Of a stretch of DNA of 64,000 bases, positions 16,645-26,725 are shown piece after piece; the stretch's first letter is position 1, and each line of letters begins with the position of its first letter. Source of the DNA: Flavobacteriia bacterium 40-80 (GTDB lineage: Bacteria; Bacteroidota; Bacteroidia; Flavobacteriales_D; Crocinitomicaceae); contig MKVF01000006.1 of the NCBI GenBank assembly GCA_001899145.1, positions 372,001-436,000 on the forward strand. Reading direction: 5' to 3'. Both the position numbers and the translations under genes were made by a program. The notes below the pieces were generated by a model. That model made no database searches. It was not told the origin of the DNA and saw only the letters and a list, made by a program, of their open reading frames with translations.

Positions 16645-18824
16645 TATTCAATCACAACTGTTCTTGAAACATCTCCCTGCTCAGTCGTTACGTTAATAAT
16701 GTAAGTTCCTTTATCCAGCGAAGAAACATTGATTTCTTTTGCGATCACTTCGTTAAGGAATTCTTTTTTCACTAAACGGCCTTGCGTGTCAAAAATTCTA
16801 TATTCGATCAGAGACGCACCGTCAACAGTAACCGTAATTGTTGAAGAAGCCGGATTCGGATATACTACAAATGCCTGTAACAACATATCGGAAGTCACTC
16901 CTAATTCACAACCATTTACTAAATGCGTCATGTTAGAGAAATCAATAAAACATGCATATTCAGGATGATCGATAAAAGGATTACGGTTCTTTTGTAATGA
17001 ATCGATGTAGTCATTACGTGAAATCTCCAGATTTGAAGGAGGGAATTGTGTATTCCACTGTTTTAATACTGTCTGATCCTGTCCGTAAGAAATTGTATTT
17101 GAAATAGAAGATGGAAGTTTCCATGTTGTACCGTTCTCCGTGTATCTTGTACACATATAGAACATTGCTCTGGCTGCAGCTCCTTTTTGCTCATCTCTCG
17201 GTTCATATACCCATTGTCCCTGCGCGTTTTTACCAAAATACGAATTTGCATTTGTCTGGATAGTATCGCTCACTACAATTCCCAGCGGGTAATTGGAGCG
17301 GATCTCATTTGCCGTGGTTTGATGTACCGGGAATAAGTTATGATAATCACTGTAGAAATTCGCATCTGAATTATCAATCGGGAACCATGAGTTCGCGAAT
17401 GTGTGTTCTCTGGACATTCCCACGGATGTAAAATTGAACGGAGCATCAAAATTATAGTTCACTCCTGTGTAAGAACAGGTAATTGTTTTTTTACCTCCCG
17501 TAGTATCTCTTGAGTAAAAATTATCAATCATTCTTGCTGCGTAGTTGCTGTAATAGTTTTGCGTATGAGGAGCTACTAATCCGTGCAGATCGCTGATCAA
17601 TGTAGATGATGTTGTATTAATTCCGCTGTATTCTCCTGACGGAACCATTGTCGCCGGAGTTGTCTGATTACCTGTCAGTGGAGCCGTTGTCAGATAGTTT
17701 GTATATTGACCTACCCCGTTGTAAGCAAATACTGCAAAATAATAGCTTGAATTCGCCAGGATGTCATTCGGAACAAAGGATGTAGCTGAAGAAGCTTTTA
17801 CCACTTTAGCACCTCCGATCATATCTCCCGGAAGGTAGGCTGTTCCATCTACAGGAACCTCTGTTACAGGTGATCCTTTTTTTCTCAGTATGATATAACC
17901 CTCTGCATTTGCCGCTGTAAATGCCGCGCTTAAACGATACGTCTTAACACTTGAGAAATTAAGAGCCGTTGGCTGAGCAGCAGGTTCTGAAGCGAAATTA
18001 TCCCCGTAACCAATCACATTGAATGTGAATGAAGGGAAATCCAAATCGTTAGAAGCGATCGTAACTGTAGCAGTTCTTGATCCTGAAGCGGAAGGAGTAA
18101 ATTTAATTCCTATATTTTCTGTGGACAAAGCCGCAACTGAAACCGGGAATGTAAGCGTATTATTTAATGAAAAATCAGCCGCATTAGTCCCTGAAATAGA
18201 AATCGAGGAAACCGACAAAGCATCCTGTGAACCTGTATTCTGGATGCTGAAAGGTAAAACAGAAGAAGAACCTTGCGTAGCACCTACATAATGTGTAGTA
18301 TTGTTCGCAATCGCATTTGCTCCAACATTTACTTTCATCTGCTGGGAAGTAACAGCCGCTGCATTTACGACAACGTTATCCAATCCCACATTACCTCCCG
18401 CTTTAGTCACATAAATAAATTTGATAAAGCGTGTCGCAGAGGACAATGTCAGGGATTTATTGGCATAAGGAGTGTTTCCGCTTATATCCGTAGCATTATG
18501 TGTTCTGGAAGTCGTATATGTATTTCCATCCACGGACTCCTGAATTTCAAAAGTACCTGTTCCGAAGCTGTTTCCTGCAATGTCATACGTCATTGTTCCC
18601 GGTGCGCCTGCTACGTTTATGATCAGGTATTTACCAGCAGATCCAAATTTAAAAGCCGGTGCCGGATTACCTGAAGCGGTATAATACTCAGGAGTATTAG
18701 CTGTCCACCCGATCGATGGCAATTGTGATCCTGCAAAATCACAGGAGGTCGGCAAAGTTGCCTGAGCCATGGCAAAAAATGTTGCCGTAACTCCCAACAA
18801 AAGCGATAAAATTTTCTTTTTCAT
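16644..18824 (-). CDS. Secreted endonuclease I family protein with type IX sorting domain
   Basis: An extracellular nuclease, 726 aa. After a signal peptide come a beta-sandwich region (about residues 25-150), a domain of the ASH/choice-of-anchor type (FSIQNTGSQDALSVSSISIS, about 165-275) and a fibronectin-like part. The endonuclease I domain (about 395-625) has SREHTFANSWF and YHNLFPVHQTTANEIRSNYP, matching the metal-binding His/Asn motif of PF04231. The C-terminal ~75 residues (VYPNPASSTITV to the end) are a type IX secretion sorting domain. It should cut DNA outside the cell and feed the nucleotidase genes that follow it in the operon. Confidence 0.92.
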   Translation of the reverse strand: MKKKILSLLLGVTATFFAMAQATLPTSCDFAGSQLPSIGWTANTPEYYTASGNPAPAFKFGSAGKYLIINVAGAPGTMTYDIAGNSFGTGTFEIQESVDGNTYTTSRTHNATDISGNTPYANKSLTLSSATRFIKFIYVTKAGGNVGLDNVVVNAAAVTSQQMKVNVGANAIANNTTHYVGATQGSSSVLPFSIQNTGSQDALSVSSISISGTNAADFSLNNTLTFPVSVAALSTENIGIKFTPSASGSRTATVTIASNDLDFPSFTFNVIGYGDNFASEPAAQPTALNFSSVKTYRLSAAFTAANAEGYIILRKKGSPVTEVPVDGTAYLPGDMIGGAKVVKASSATSFVPNDILANSSYYFAVFAYNGVGQYTNYLTTAPLTGNQTTPATMVPSGEYSGINTTSSTLISDLHGLVAPHTQNYYSNYAARMIDNFYSRDTTGGKKTITCSYTGVNYNFDAPFNFTSVGMSREHTFANSWFPIDNSDANFYSDYHNLFPVHQTTANEIRSNYPLGIVVSDTIQTNANSYFGKNAQGQWVYEPRDEQKGAAARAMFYMCTRYTENGTTWKLPSSISNTISYGQDQTVLKQWNTQFPPSNLEISRNDYIDSLQKNRNPFIDHPEYACFIDFSNMTHLVNGCELGVTSDMLLQAFVVYPNPASSTITVTVDGASLIEYRIFDTQGRLVKKEFLNEVIAKEINVSSLDKGTYIINVTTEQGDVSRTVVIE

Positions 18825-18842
18825 AACTTAATTGATGTTTAA

Positions 18843-21590
18843 TTAAAACTGTAAACCTATACTAATATTAAATCTCAGTCCCGGCCCGTACATCACTCCC
18901 ACGGAGTTGATATCGAAACCTGTACCGTAAGTGTTGGACAGCAATGCATCCGAGATGTATTGCGTTCCAAGTGTATTAACAATGCTTCCGTTAAATAACA
19001 GCGCATAATTATTTTTAATTACATATCTGTAGCCCGCATAAAAGTTCAGTAGTCCGTAGCCCGGAGCTTTCCAGGAATCTCTTCCGGCATTTGCACCATT
19101 CAGGATGAATGGGTTAAAGTCTGAATAGAAACGGTCAAAATACTGATATTGCACTTTAAAATAAAGACGTTTAATTGGCTCGTAACGCAATGCAAGCGCA
19201 GCCATCGTCTGCGGGGCATCTCCCACGTGAACGCCTTTCGCATCAAATGAGATCTGCAGCTCATACGCCGGGATTACGACTGTTTTAGAAGAGTTCCATT
19301 TCCAGTCTCCTAATGATAATGAACCTTCCAGGGATAATTTCTTAACGATCTTCCACTCACCATCCACTTCGACTCCCATGTGAATCGCGTCCATTCCCTG
19401 AACATTTACACGGATTGTTTGCTGAGGATCGTTCGGATTAGGAACCTGTAAGCCATAAGGGAACGGCTTGTTTTTCCAGTTTGTAAAGTAAGCGTTGACA
19501 GAGAAGCCTAATTTTTTGGATTTGTAGTTATATCCCACTTCTACTGCCTGAATGATTTCATTCTGAATCTCTTCAAAGAAATTATTGTATGTATTATCTA
19601 CTACATTGGAATACATAGGAGTTCTCGACAAGTACCCCAGGTTCATGTAAATGTTGGAACGTTCTCCCAGGATATAATTCGCTCCGACTTTAATTGTTCC
19701 TCCGGGAACCCATCTGTAGCCGGTATTATTGTATTTTAATCCTTCCGAGCTTGATGTGTAAGTCTGTCCGTTATAGTTAATAGTGTCTTTTACTCCGATT
19801 TTCAGAACGGTATCTCCTAAATCCAATTGTCTTTTCTGGAACATATCCACACCGGAATAACCATTATAGTTACCTGTCAGATTGACAAATGCCGACCATC
19901 TTGTGCCTGAAAATTCAATCTGTCCGAAAGCTCCTGCCCATTGCACAAATCCTAATCGCTGATTCTCATAGCCGTATTCAGCGATTTTGTCACCCACCTT
20001 TTTCATCGGAGAAGAGGTGTTCATATTTGTGTTGTTCACAAAATAATCTCCTCCAAGCAAATCTGTAATCACACGGTAATGTTCTCCAACATAATAACGG
20101 TAATCCAGACCTCCGGAAAATGTCCAGTTTCTGTTTATCTCATAATTCAGCTGTCCCAGGTATCCTACCCAGTAATGATTGTTCACGGAAGATGTTAAAA
20201 CATTAGATGACTTCAGTAGTGTTGGTGAATAATTCAGGTCTATTGTGGGTTGAACCTGGCCGAAAAAGCTTACTTCCTGGTTGTTTCTTATAACCGCGTC
20301 CCAGTCCAGCTGGCCGTTTTCATCTTTAGCCGCCGAAGAGTAGTTGTACAATTTTGTTCCTCCCCCTTTACCAATAGATGCGTAAACAATGTTTGACAAG
20401 CTTAGCTTTTTATTAATCGTCCAGAAATCTTTTAGAGTAACCTGCGTTTTATTGTAGTAATTCAAACGTTCAGCCATGATATTCTGTCCTCTTGAACGGA
20501 ATGTATTCATCGTTTTATAATCATCGCTTACAACGCCCCAGTGTTCGTTAAAACGGATACCTTTATCATAGGCCGGAGCTGAAGTAATTGTCGCTCCCAA
20601 GTCTTTTGCCTCTGTTGAATCCCAATATTGAACTTTCTGATTGTAGGAACGTTGCGCGTGTTTTTGAGGCGCTCCGAAAACAGACAGGGAAACCAGGTGG
20701 TTTTTCATCCGTTTCTGAACTTTTGCGTAATAGAAGCCACCGACAGAAGGTGTACCATTTACCCAGCCGTCCGTTTTTTTGAAAGAAGCTGCCAGCGTCA
20801 CACCCCAGCCATTTTTCAACAAACCGGAATTATACCCGATCGAAGTTCTCCATAAATTTCCTGAACCGTATTCCTGTTTGAAAGTAAATTTTCTTTTTGA
20901 GGATAAACCTGTTGTAAGAATGTTAATTGTTCCTCCGACGGAAGGCATGGAAATCTTCGTTGCCCCCAAACCTCTCTGCACCTGGATTCCTCCCGTAATA
21001 ACATCTAAACCAAACCAGTTCGACCAGTAAACAGCACCATTTTCCATGTCATTTACAGGTACACCATCAATCATTACACCTACATTTCTCTGGGAGAATC
21101 CGCGAACGGACATTCTTGAATCTCCTTCACCTCCACCCTGTTGTGTAGCGTAAACTCCCGGTGTAGCATTCAGCAACATCGGAATATCACGTGAACCTAA
21201 TTCCTCTTCAATTTTCTTCGCGTCGATTTTCGTTACGGAAACAGGAGTCTTGCGTTCGTCCTTAATAAAAGATGTAGTTACCTTCACCTCTTCCAGCTCG
21301 ATGCTGGATCCGATTTCCAGGGTAAGGTTCTTTACCGGTTCTTTGATTTCGATTTCCATTACAACAGAATCCAGCATTTCTGCCACTACCCTGTATTTTC
21401 CGTAAGGAACATTTTCAAATTTTACTTTTCCGTCCTCGTCCGCAACGCCTTTTATCTGGCGTCCCAGCTGAACATTTGCGAAAGGAACTGTTTCTTTAGT
21501 CTTACTGTCAATCACCGATATATTTACCTCGCTCGTCTGAGCAAAAAAAACTGCCGGCAAAAAAAGAAGGATAAATCCAAGAAGTCTCAT
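18843..21590 (-). CDS. TonB-dependent outer-membrane receptor
   Basis: A 915-aa active transporter of the outer membrane. A signal peptide is followed by a carboxypeptidase-regulatory-like domain (about residues 20-95; VNISVIDSKTKETVPFANVQLG). The plug domain (about 115-225) contains LLNATPGVYATQQGGGEGDSRM, VRGFSQRNVGVMIDGVPVND and VQRGLGATKISMPSVGG. The remaining ~680 residues are a 22-strand barrel ending in Phe (RFNISIGLQF). No SusD partner gene is adjacent. It sits between a lamin-tail protein and the secreted nuclease, so import of DNA breakdown products or phosphate-bearing compounds is the natural guess. The substrate is not proven. Confidence 0.93.
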   Translation of the reverse strand: MRLLGFILLFLPAVFFAQTSEVNISVIDSKTKETVPFANVQLGRQIKGVADEDGKVKFENVPYGKYRVVAEMLDSVVMEIEIKEPVKNLTLEIGSSIELEEVKVTTSFIKDERKTPVSVTKIDAKKIEEELGSRDIPMLLNATPGVYATQQGGGEGDSRMSVRGFSQRNVGVMIDGVPVNDMENGAVYWSNWFGLDVITGGIQVQRGLGATKISMPSVGGTINILTTGLSSKRKFTFKQEYGSGNLWRTSIGYNSGLLKNGWGVTLAASFKKTDGWVNGTPSVGGFYYAKVQKRMKNHLVSLSVFGAPQKHAQRSYNQKVQYWDSTEAKDLGATITSAPAYDKGIRFNEHWGVVSDDYKTMNTFRSRGQNIMAERLNYYNKTQVTLKDFWTINKKLSLSNIVYASIGKGGGTKLYNYSSAAKDENGQLDWDAVIRNNQEVSFFGQVQPTIDLNYSPTLLKSSNVLTSSVNNHYWVGYLGQLNYEINRNWTFSGGLDYRYYVGEHYRVITDLLGGDYFVNNTNMNTSSPMKKVGDKIAEYGYENQRLGFVQWAGAFGQIEFSGTRWSAFVNLTGNYNGYSGVDMFQKRQLDLGDTVLKIGVKDTINYNGQTYTSSSEGLKYNNTGYRWVPGGTIKVGANYILGERSNIYMNLGYLSRTPMYSNVVDNTYNNFFEEIQNEIIQAVEVGYNYKSKKLGFSVNAYFTNWKNKPFPYGLQVPNPNDPQQTIRVNVQGMDAIHMGVEVDGEWKIVKKLSLEGSLSLGDWKWNSSKTVVIPAYELQISFDAKGVHVGDAPQTMAALALRYEPIKRLYFKVQYQYFDRFYSDFNPFILNGANAGRDSWKAPGYGLLNFYAGYRYVIKNNYALLFNGSIVNTLGTQYISDALLSNTYGTGFDINSVGVMYGPGLRFNISIGLQF

Positions 21591-21650
21591 TGTCGTCTTA
21601 AATAATGAATAAAGCCGCCTGTCGGTGACAAACGGCTTTATACAATTAAA

Positions 21651-22700
21651 TTATTTTACGATAAATTTCTTAGTCAGCTTATTACCGGAAGCTCCTTTTG
21701 CCGTGACAAAATATACTCCTGCGTTCACATCCAGATCAATCGTCATGAATGATTTGGCATTGGTAATGGTTTTTATAACCTGTCCTAAGCTGTTATAAAT
21801 AATAACTTCTTCTACTTTGTCTGTTGAAATTAAATTAATTTGTTTGTTTTCAACCGGGTTCGGATAAATATCAAATCCGAATTTTTCAGCTTTTGTAATG
21901 TTATTTGTTGACAATGCATTACATTCACAATTGTGAATCCCTAAATTATCCACATTCATTCTTCTTGCAGGATTTCCCTGGTTATTTAAAACCGTATCTC
22001 CGTTTTCATCAATAACTACAACAAAAAAGGACAAAGAATCCCACTGCTCATTTGGTTTGAAAGCTGCCGGGTTAGTAGTTACCCCTTTTTTCACAGATGG
22101 TTTTCTCACTAAAAAATGATCTGCAGAAACAACCACACCTCCATTAGCGACAGAAGTACCGTTATAGGTCCAGCCGCCACCGTTGTTAGGTTCTCCCGGA
22201 TCCTCCCCGATTTTACCAAAAATATCAACCGGCTGTACATTTGACAAGCTGCTTACAGGAGTTGCCAATGGTGATCCTGCCGGGATCTTTCCTTTAAAAA
22301 GTACTACCGCATCATTTCCGTTCCAGTAGAATGCTTTGCTCTGATTATAATCCGGGCAATAATAAGCATCTGCCTTATCCTGAAGATCTTCCCAGATAGG
22401 AGCTTCCTGACCTGTACCACTCGGATTCCTTTTATCCAATACACCTACATGTACATCTTTAGGAGCAATGGTTCCTGTCAGCTGGATAGCATTTAAAAGC
22501 GTCGGTGTAGAACTGCCGTTATCATATCTCACTACAAAGTAGTTCGATAGATCTACTGTTTCGTTCGTAGGATTGTAAATCTCCAGTGCCTTGTTGTTGC
22601 TGAGTCCCTCCAGGTACTCAGAAATAAATAATTCCGAACAATCTTGCGCTTTAGTTGCAAAAGCTGAAAACAGACTTAAAAAAAGTAACGTTTTTTTCAT
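21651..22700 (-). CDS. Lamin-tail-domain secreted protein with type IX sorting domain
   Basis: The 349-aa protein has a signal peptide, then a lamin-tail-like domain (about residues 20-130; CSELFISEYLEG, NKALEIYNPTNETVDLSNYFV). The middle is Trp/Gly/Asn-rich, and the C-terminal ~75 residues are a sorting domain (FDIYPNPVENKQINL to KKFIVK). Lamin-tail domains often accompany secreted nucleases and may hold DNA. It is the first gene of the minus-strand run that includes the receptor, nuclease and nucleotidase, which supports a role in capturing extracellular DNA. It has no catalytic motif of its own. Confidence 0.88.
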   Translation of the reverse strand: MKKTLLFLSLFSAFATKAQDCSELFISEYLEGLSNNKALEIYNPTNETVDLSNYFVVRYDNGSSTPTLLNAIQLTGTIAPKDVHVGVLDKRNPSGTGQEAPIWEDLQDKADAYYCPDYNQSKAFYWNGNDAVVLFKGKIPAGSPLATPVSSLSNVQPVDIFGKIGEDPGEPNNGGGWTYNGTSVANGGVVVSADHFLVRKPSVKKGVTTNPAAFKPNEQWDSLSFFVVVIDENGDTVLNNQGNPARRMNVDNLGIHNCECNALSTNNITKAEKFGFDIYPNPVENKQINLISTDKVEEVIIYNSLGQVIKTITNAKSFMTIDLDVNAGVYFVTAKGASGNKLTKKFIVK

Positions 22701-23020
22701 AACTTAACTTTAAAAAATATAGAATTTTGAATTTAGATACAAATAAAAATGACTGTATTAAGCGACTTCCTCCATTATTTCAGAGGATACACAAAATTAT
22801 ATTTTATATAATCTACACATTTTTTAGTGATATTTCCCTCAGGTTTCAGTCAAACGCTTGTTTGCATCTAGGAGATCCAAGAGAAACTTAATACAAATGT
22901 AAGACAAAAAATGTTTTGGCAAAAATCCGAAAGTTATCATAATATGAACAATTTCTTAAAGTTTGTTGACAATTGTTATATTGCACCTAATTTTATACGA
23001 ATAATAAACGCTGAATATTT
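22701..23020. other. Divergent intergenic region, 320 bp
   Basis: It separates the minus-strand DNA-scavenging run from the plus-strand S9 peptidase and must hold both promoters. The only short symmetry I see is CAAAC-GCTT-GTTTG at 22851-22864. No clear TAnnTTTG plus TTG pair and no gene are visible. Confidence 0.5.
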
Positions 23021-25195
23021 ATGAGAAATTCAATACTTTTCATTTCTTCCATCCTTTTTTCAATAGCCGTTTACAGCCAGATTTCCATTCAAAAGCAACC
23101 GCTAACGGTTGACCAGATCTGGGGAAGCGGAAAATTTTACGAAAAGCAGCCACAAACCATTGTTCCGCTCAAAAAAGAGAATTACACTTATTTAACTCTG
23201 GAAAATAATGAAATCAATAAATACTTCATTAATGGACCTTCCGTCCAAAAACAAGGGACAATCGTTACTTCCGCCGCATTAGGGATCGAAGCCATTGAAG
23301 ATTATATCCTCTCACCGGATGAACAACAATTAATTATTGTAACAAACAACCAGTCTATTTTCCGGCATAGCTATACGTCCGACATATTTTATTACGACAT
23401 CGAAAAGAAAAAAGGATTTGAAATAGCTTCTCAACATAAAGGAAAAAGAGATTTTTCTTTTTCTCCTAACGGAAAATTCATCATTTATTCCCATCTGAAT
23501 AACTTATACAAGTTCGATCTTTCTACTCAAAAATCAACTGCTTTAACAAGCAACGGAAAATCAAATGAGATCATCAACGGAACGGCTGACTGGGTTTATG
23601 AAGAGGAATTTTCCCAAACCAAATATTACGACATCAGCTATGACGGACGGTATCTTGCTTACGTAAGCTTTGAACAATTTGACGTTCCTCCCACCATACT
23701 TAATTATTATGCTGGCAATACCTATCCGGATTATGAGGTTTTAAAATATCCGAAAGTAGGAGAAAAAAATTCAGTTGTCCGGTTACATCTCATTGATTTA
23801 TTGAAAAACAAACAATCCACCATCAATTTGGGGGATTACGAATATATTCCCCGGCTTAATTTTTCCGACAAAAATGATTATCTGGTCGTACAAACTTTAA
23901 ACAGGAAACAGGACTTTTTGCAATTTCAAAAAGTAAGCTGTTCTAATGGAAAATATAATGTAAGTGTTCTTTATCAGGAAAAAGACAGCCGTTATATAGA
24001 AATTGAGGAAAATATTTATTTTGAGCCTAACCGGGATTCCTTTCTAACCCTCAGTGACAAAGACGGATTCAAGCACATTTACAGAATTCATTCTGACGGA
24101 AAAACAGAACAATTAACAAAAGGCAGATACGATATTCAGGAGATACATGGTTTTGACGGAGAAGGAGATGTCCTTTTTACAGCAGCGTATTTTTCTCCCA
24201 TCAACAGCTCTGTTTGCGTAATCTCTCCGGAAGGAGAAGGCTTTAAGGTTATTTCTGAATATACCGATAAACATTATGGTGTCAGTGCCTACACTTCCGG
24301 CAACAGTTATTATTACGGATATTACACCGGTGCGAATGAACCTAAAACGATCGGATTCTTTGATTTCGGAGATGAAGGTATGTTTCATATTCAGGAAAAC
24401 AACCAGCAGTTAAAAACAGAGTTGGAAGCCTATAACCTGAGTCCTAAGATTTTTACAAAAATTAAAGGGGTTTCGGACTCGCTAAATGTCTCTATAATCA
24501 AACCATCGAATTTTGATCCTGCAAAAAAATATCCTGTTTATTTTCATGTTTACTGCGGCCCGGGAAGCAATACCGTTATTAACCGGTACGGAGGCCCGGA
24601 ATATATGTATCATCAGCTCCTGGCTCAGCACGGCTATTTTGTGATCAGTGTTGACACCAGAGGAACATTGTACCGCGGTGTCGATTTTAAAAAATCAACT
24701 TACGGTCAGCTTGGCAAGCTGGAATTAGAAGACCTTATTGCCGTAGCGGGAGAGCTGTCAAAATTAAGTTATATTGACAAAGACCGGATCGGAATCCAGG
24801 GATGGAGCTACGGAGGTTTTATGGCCAGCCTGGCAATAACAAAAGGAGCAGATATTTTCAAAGCCGCTATTGCCGTTGCCCCAGTAACTCAGTGGAATTA
24901 TTATGATAATGTTTACACGGAACGTTATATGAATCTTCCTGAAAATAATCAGAGCGGCTACAAAGAAAATTCGCCTATATATCATACCGGCAAAATAAAA
25001 GGAGCATTTTTATTAATTCACGGAGATGCGGACGACAATGTGCATATTCAGAATTCAATGGAATTTGCAAAAATGCTCATTCAGTCAAATAAGGATTTTG
25101 ATTACTTTGTTTATCCGAACAAAGATCATAGCATAGGAGGTGTACGAAAACATTTGTTTAATAAAATGCTAAAATTCACATTATCAAACCTCTGA
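23021..25195 (+). CDS. S9 family peptidase (dipeptidyl peptidase IV-like)
   Basis: An exported prolyl-type serine peptidase, 724 aa. The signal peptide (MRNSILFISSILFSIAVYSQ) precedes an eight-bladed beta-propeller (about residues 45-480) and the alpha/beta-hydrolase domain (about 500-724). The catalytic residues are all present: Ser596 in GWSYGGF, Asp671 in DADDNVH and His703 in KDHSIGG. The double-Glu motif that binds the substrate amino group in DPP4 is seen as WVYEEEF. It releases N-terminal dipeptides in the periplasm, as expected for a peptide-feeding Bacteroidota. It stands alone, with gltA following 130 bp downstream. Confidence 0.93.
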   Translation: MRNSILFISSILFSIAVYSQISIQKQPLTVDQIWGSGKFYEKQPQTIVPLKKENYTYLTLENNEINKYFINGPSVQKQGTIVTSAALGIEAIEDYILSPDEQQLIIVTNNQSIFRHSYTSDIFYYDIEKKKGFEIASQHKGKRDFSFSPNGKFIIYSHLNNLYKFDLSTQKSTALTSNGKSNEIINGTADWVYEEEFSQTKYYDISYDGRYLAYVSFEQFDVPPTILNYYAGNTYPDYEVLKYPKVGEKNSVVRLHLIDLLKNKQSTINLGDYEYIPRLNFSDKNDYLVVQTLNRKQDFLQFQKVSCSNGKYNVSVLYQEKDSRYIEIEENIYFEPNRDSFLTLSDKDGFKHIYRIHSDGKTEQLTKGRYDIQEIHGFDGEGDVLFTAAYFSPINSSVCVISPEGEGFKVISEYTDKHYGVSAYTSGNSYYYGYYTGANEPKTIGFFDFGDEGMFHIQENNQQLKTELEAYNLSPKIFTKIKGVSDSLNVSIIKPSNFDPAKKYPVYFHVYCGPGSNTVINRYGGPEYMYHQLLAQHGYFVISVDTRGTLYRGVDFKKSTYGQLGKLELEDLIAVAGELSKLSYIDKDRIGIQGWSYGGFMASLAITKGADIFKAAIAVAPVTQWNYYDNVYTERYMNLPENNQSGYKENSPIYHTGKIKGAFLLIHGDADDNVHIQNSMEFAKMLIQSNKDFDYFVYPNKDHSIGGVRKHLFNKMLKFTLSNL

Positions 25196-25327
25196 AAAAA
25201 GATATAAGAAATAGATTTTGAGTTTTTGTTTTTTTTATGAAAAAATGACTTTAATAAATATTTCTTTACTAATTTAGTTGCCACACTTGTATAAACAATT
25301 TACAGAACCTTAGAAAAATCATAAAAA

Positions 25328-26614
25328 ATGAGCGAAGTTGCTAAGATTGAACTAGACGGAAAAGTATATGAATTTCCGGTAATTACGGGAACAGAAAATG
25401 AGAAAGCGATTGACATTAGCGCATTACGTTCCAAAACAGGTTATATCACACTGGATATCGGTTACAAAAATACAGGTGCTACACAAAGTGCTATCACATT
25501 CTTAGACGGGGAAGAAGGAATTTTAAGATACAGAGGTTATGCAATTGAAGAAGTTGCTGAAAAATCTTCTTTTATGGAGGTGGCCTACCTATTAATTTAC
25601 GGAGAGCTGCCTACACAAAAACAATTAGATAATTTTATCCAAAGCATCACAAGACACACGCTGATTCATGAAGACATGAAGCAGTTCTTTGAAGCTTACC
25701 CTTCAAAAGCCCATCCGATGGGGGTTCTTGCATCTATGGTTTGCTCTTTATCAACATTTTATCCGGAGTCTCTAGACCCGAACAGAGATGCTGCGGCAAA
25801 AGACCTGACGATCCACCGCCTGCTGGCAAAGTTACCTACTTTAGCAGCCTGGGCGTACAAAAATTCGATGCGTCATCCGTTCATGTATCCTAAGAATGAT
25901 CTGGACTACTGCTCCAATTTCTTACACATGATGTTTGCGATGCCGACTTATGATTACGATGTTGATCCTGTCATTTCTTCCGCACTGAATAAATTATTGA
26001 TTCTTCATGCAGATCACGAACAGAATTGTTCTACTTCAACAGTAAGAATCGTAGGTTCTTCTCAGGCAAATCTTTACGCTTCCATTTCAGCAGGTATTAC
26101 CGCATTGTGGGGCCCGCTTCACGGAGGAGCGAACCAGGCAGTTATCGAAATGCTGGAAAAGATCCACAAAGACGGTGGGGACGTCGCCAAATTCGTTGCA
26201 AAAGCGAAAGACAAGAACGATTCGTTCCGTTTGATGGGATTCGGGCACCGCGTTTATAAAAACTTTGACCCTCGTGCGAAAATCATCAAAAAAGCGTGTG
26301 ATGATGTTCTTAATAAATTAGGCGTTCAGGATCCGTTGCTGGATATTGCCAAGCAGTTAGAACAAGTTGCGCTGGAAGATGATTACTTCAAAGCAAGAAA
26401 TTTATATCCGAATGTGGACTTCTACTCCGGAATCATCTACAAAGCGATCGGAATACCGACAGATATGTTTACGGTAATGTTTGCATTAGGACGCCTTCCG
26501 GGATGGATCGCACAATGGAAAGAAATGATTGAAAAAGGTGAGCCGATAGGAAGACCTCGTCAGGTTTACGTAGGTGAAACTCCGAGATCTTACGTTTCTA
26601 TCGAAAACAGATAA
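25328..26614 (+). CDS. gltA: Citrate synthase
   Basis: Condenses acetyl-CoA and oxaloacetate to citrate, the entry step of the TCA cycle. The 428-aa length is that of the hexameric bacterial type. Characteristic segments are LDGEEGILRYRGYAIEE near the N-terminus, the active-site helix with DHEQNCSTSTVRIVGSS, the loop GPLHGGANQAVIEML with catalytic His, and MGFGHRVYKNFDPRA with the second His and following Asp. Product release is marked by the C-terminal PRQVYVGETPRSYV. It is a single-gene unit ending at a strong hairpin terminator. Confidence 0.97.
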   Translation: MSEVAKIELDGKVYEFPVITGTENEKAIDISALRSKTGYITLDIGYKNTGATQSAITFLDGEEGILRYRGYAIEEVAEKSSFMEVAYLLIYGELPTQKQLDNFIQSITRHTLIHEDMKQFFEAYPSKAHPMGVLASMVCSLSTFYPESLDPNRDAAAKDLTIHRLLAKLPTLAAWAYKNSMRHPFMYPKNDLDYCSNFLHMMFAMPTYDYDVDPVISSALNKLLILHADHEQNCSTSTVRIVGSSQANLYASISAGITALWGPLHGGANQAVIEMLEKIHKDGGDVAKFVAKAKDKNDSFRLMGFGHRVYKNFDPRAKIIKKACDDVLNKLGVQDPLLDIAKQLEQVALEDDYFKARNLYPNVDFYSGIIYKAIGIPTDMFTVMFALGRLPGWIAQWKEMIEKGEPIGRPRQVYVGETPRSYVSIENR

Positions 26615-26634
26615 GCTATTTTATATCAACAGAG

Positions 26635-26660
26635 AGGGACTTTTTTAAGTCCCTTTTTTG
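26635..26660 (+). terminator. Rho-independent terminator of gltA
   Basis: The stem AGGGACT (26635-26641) with AGTCCCT (26648-26654) is followed by a run of Ts, about 20 bp past the gltA stop. It converges with the fabG terminator on the other strand. Confidence 0.85.
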
Positions 26661-26671
26661 TTTTTAAGAAA

Positions 26672-26702
26672 TAAAAAAACCGAATAACTTCCGCTATCCG
26701 GT
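26672..26702 (-). terminator. Rho-independent terminator of fabG
   Basis: Read on the minus strand, a 10-bp stem (ACCGGATAGC pairing with GTTATTCGGT, including two G-T pairs) has a GGAA tetraloop. It is followed by seven Ts and lies 23 bp past the fabG stop. Confidence 0.8.
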
Positions 26703-26725
26703 TATAATAAATATCGTAAAAATTC

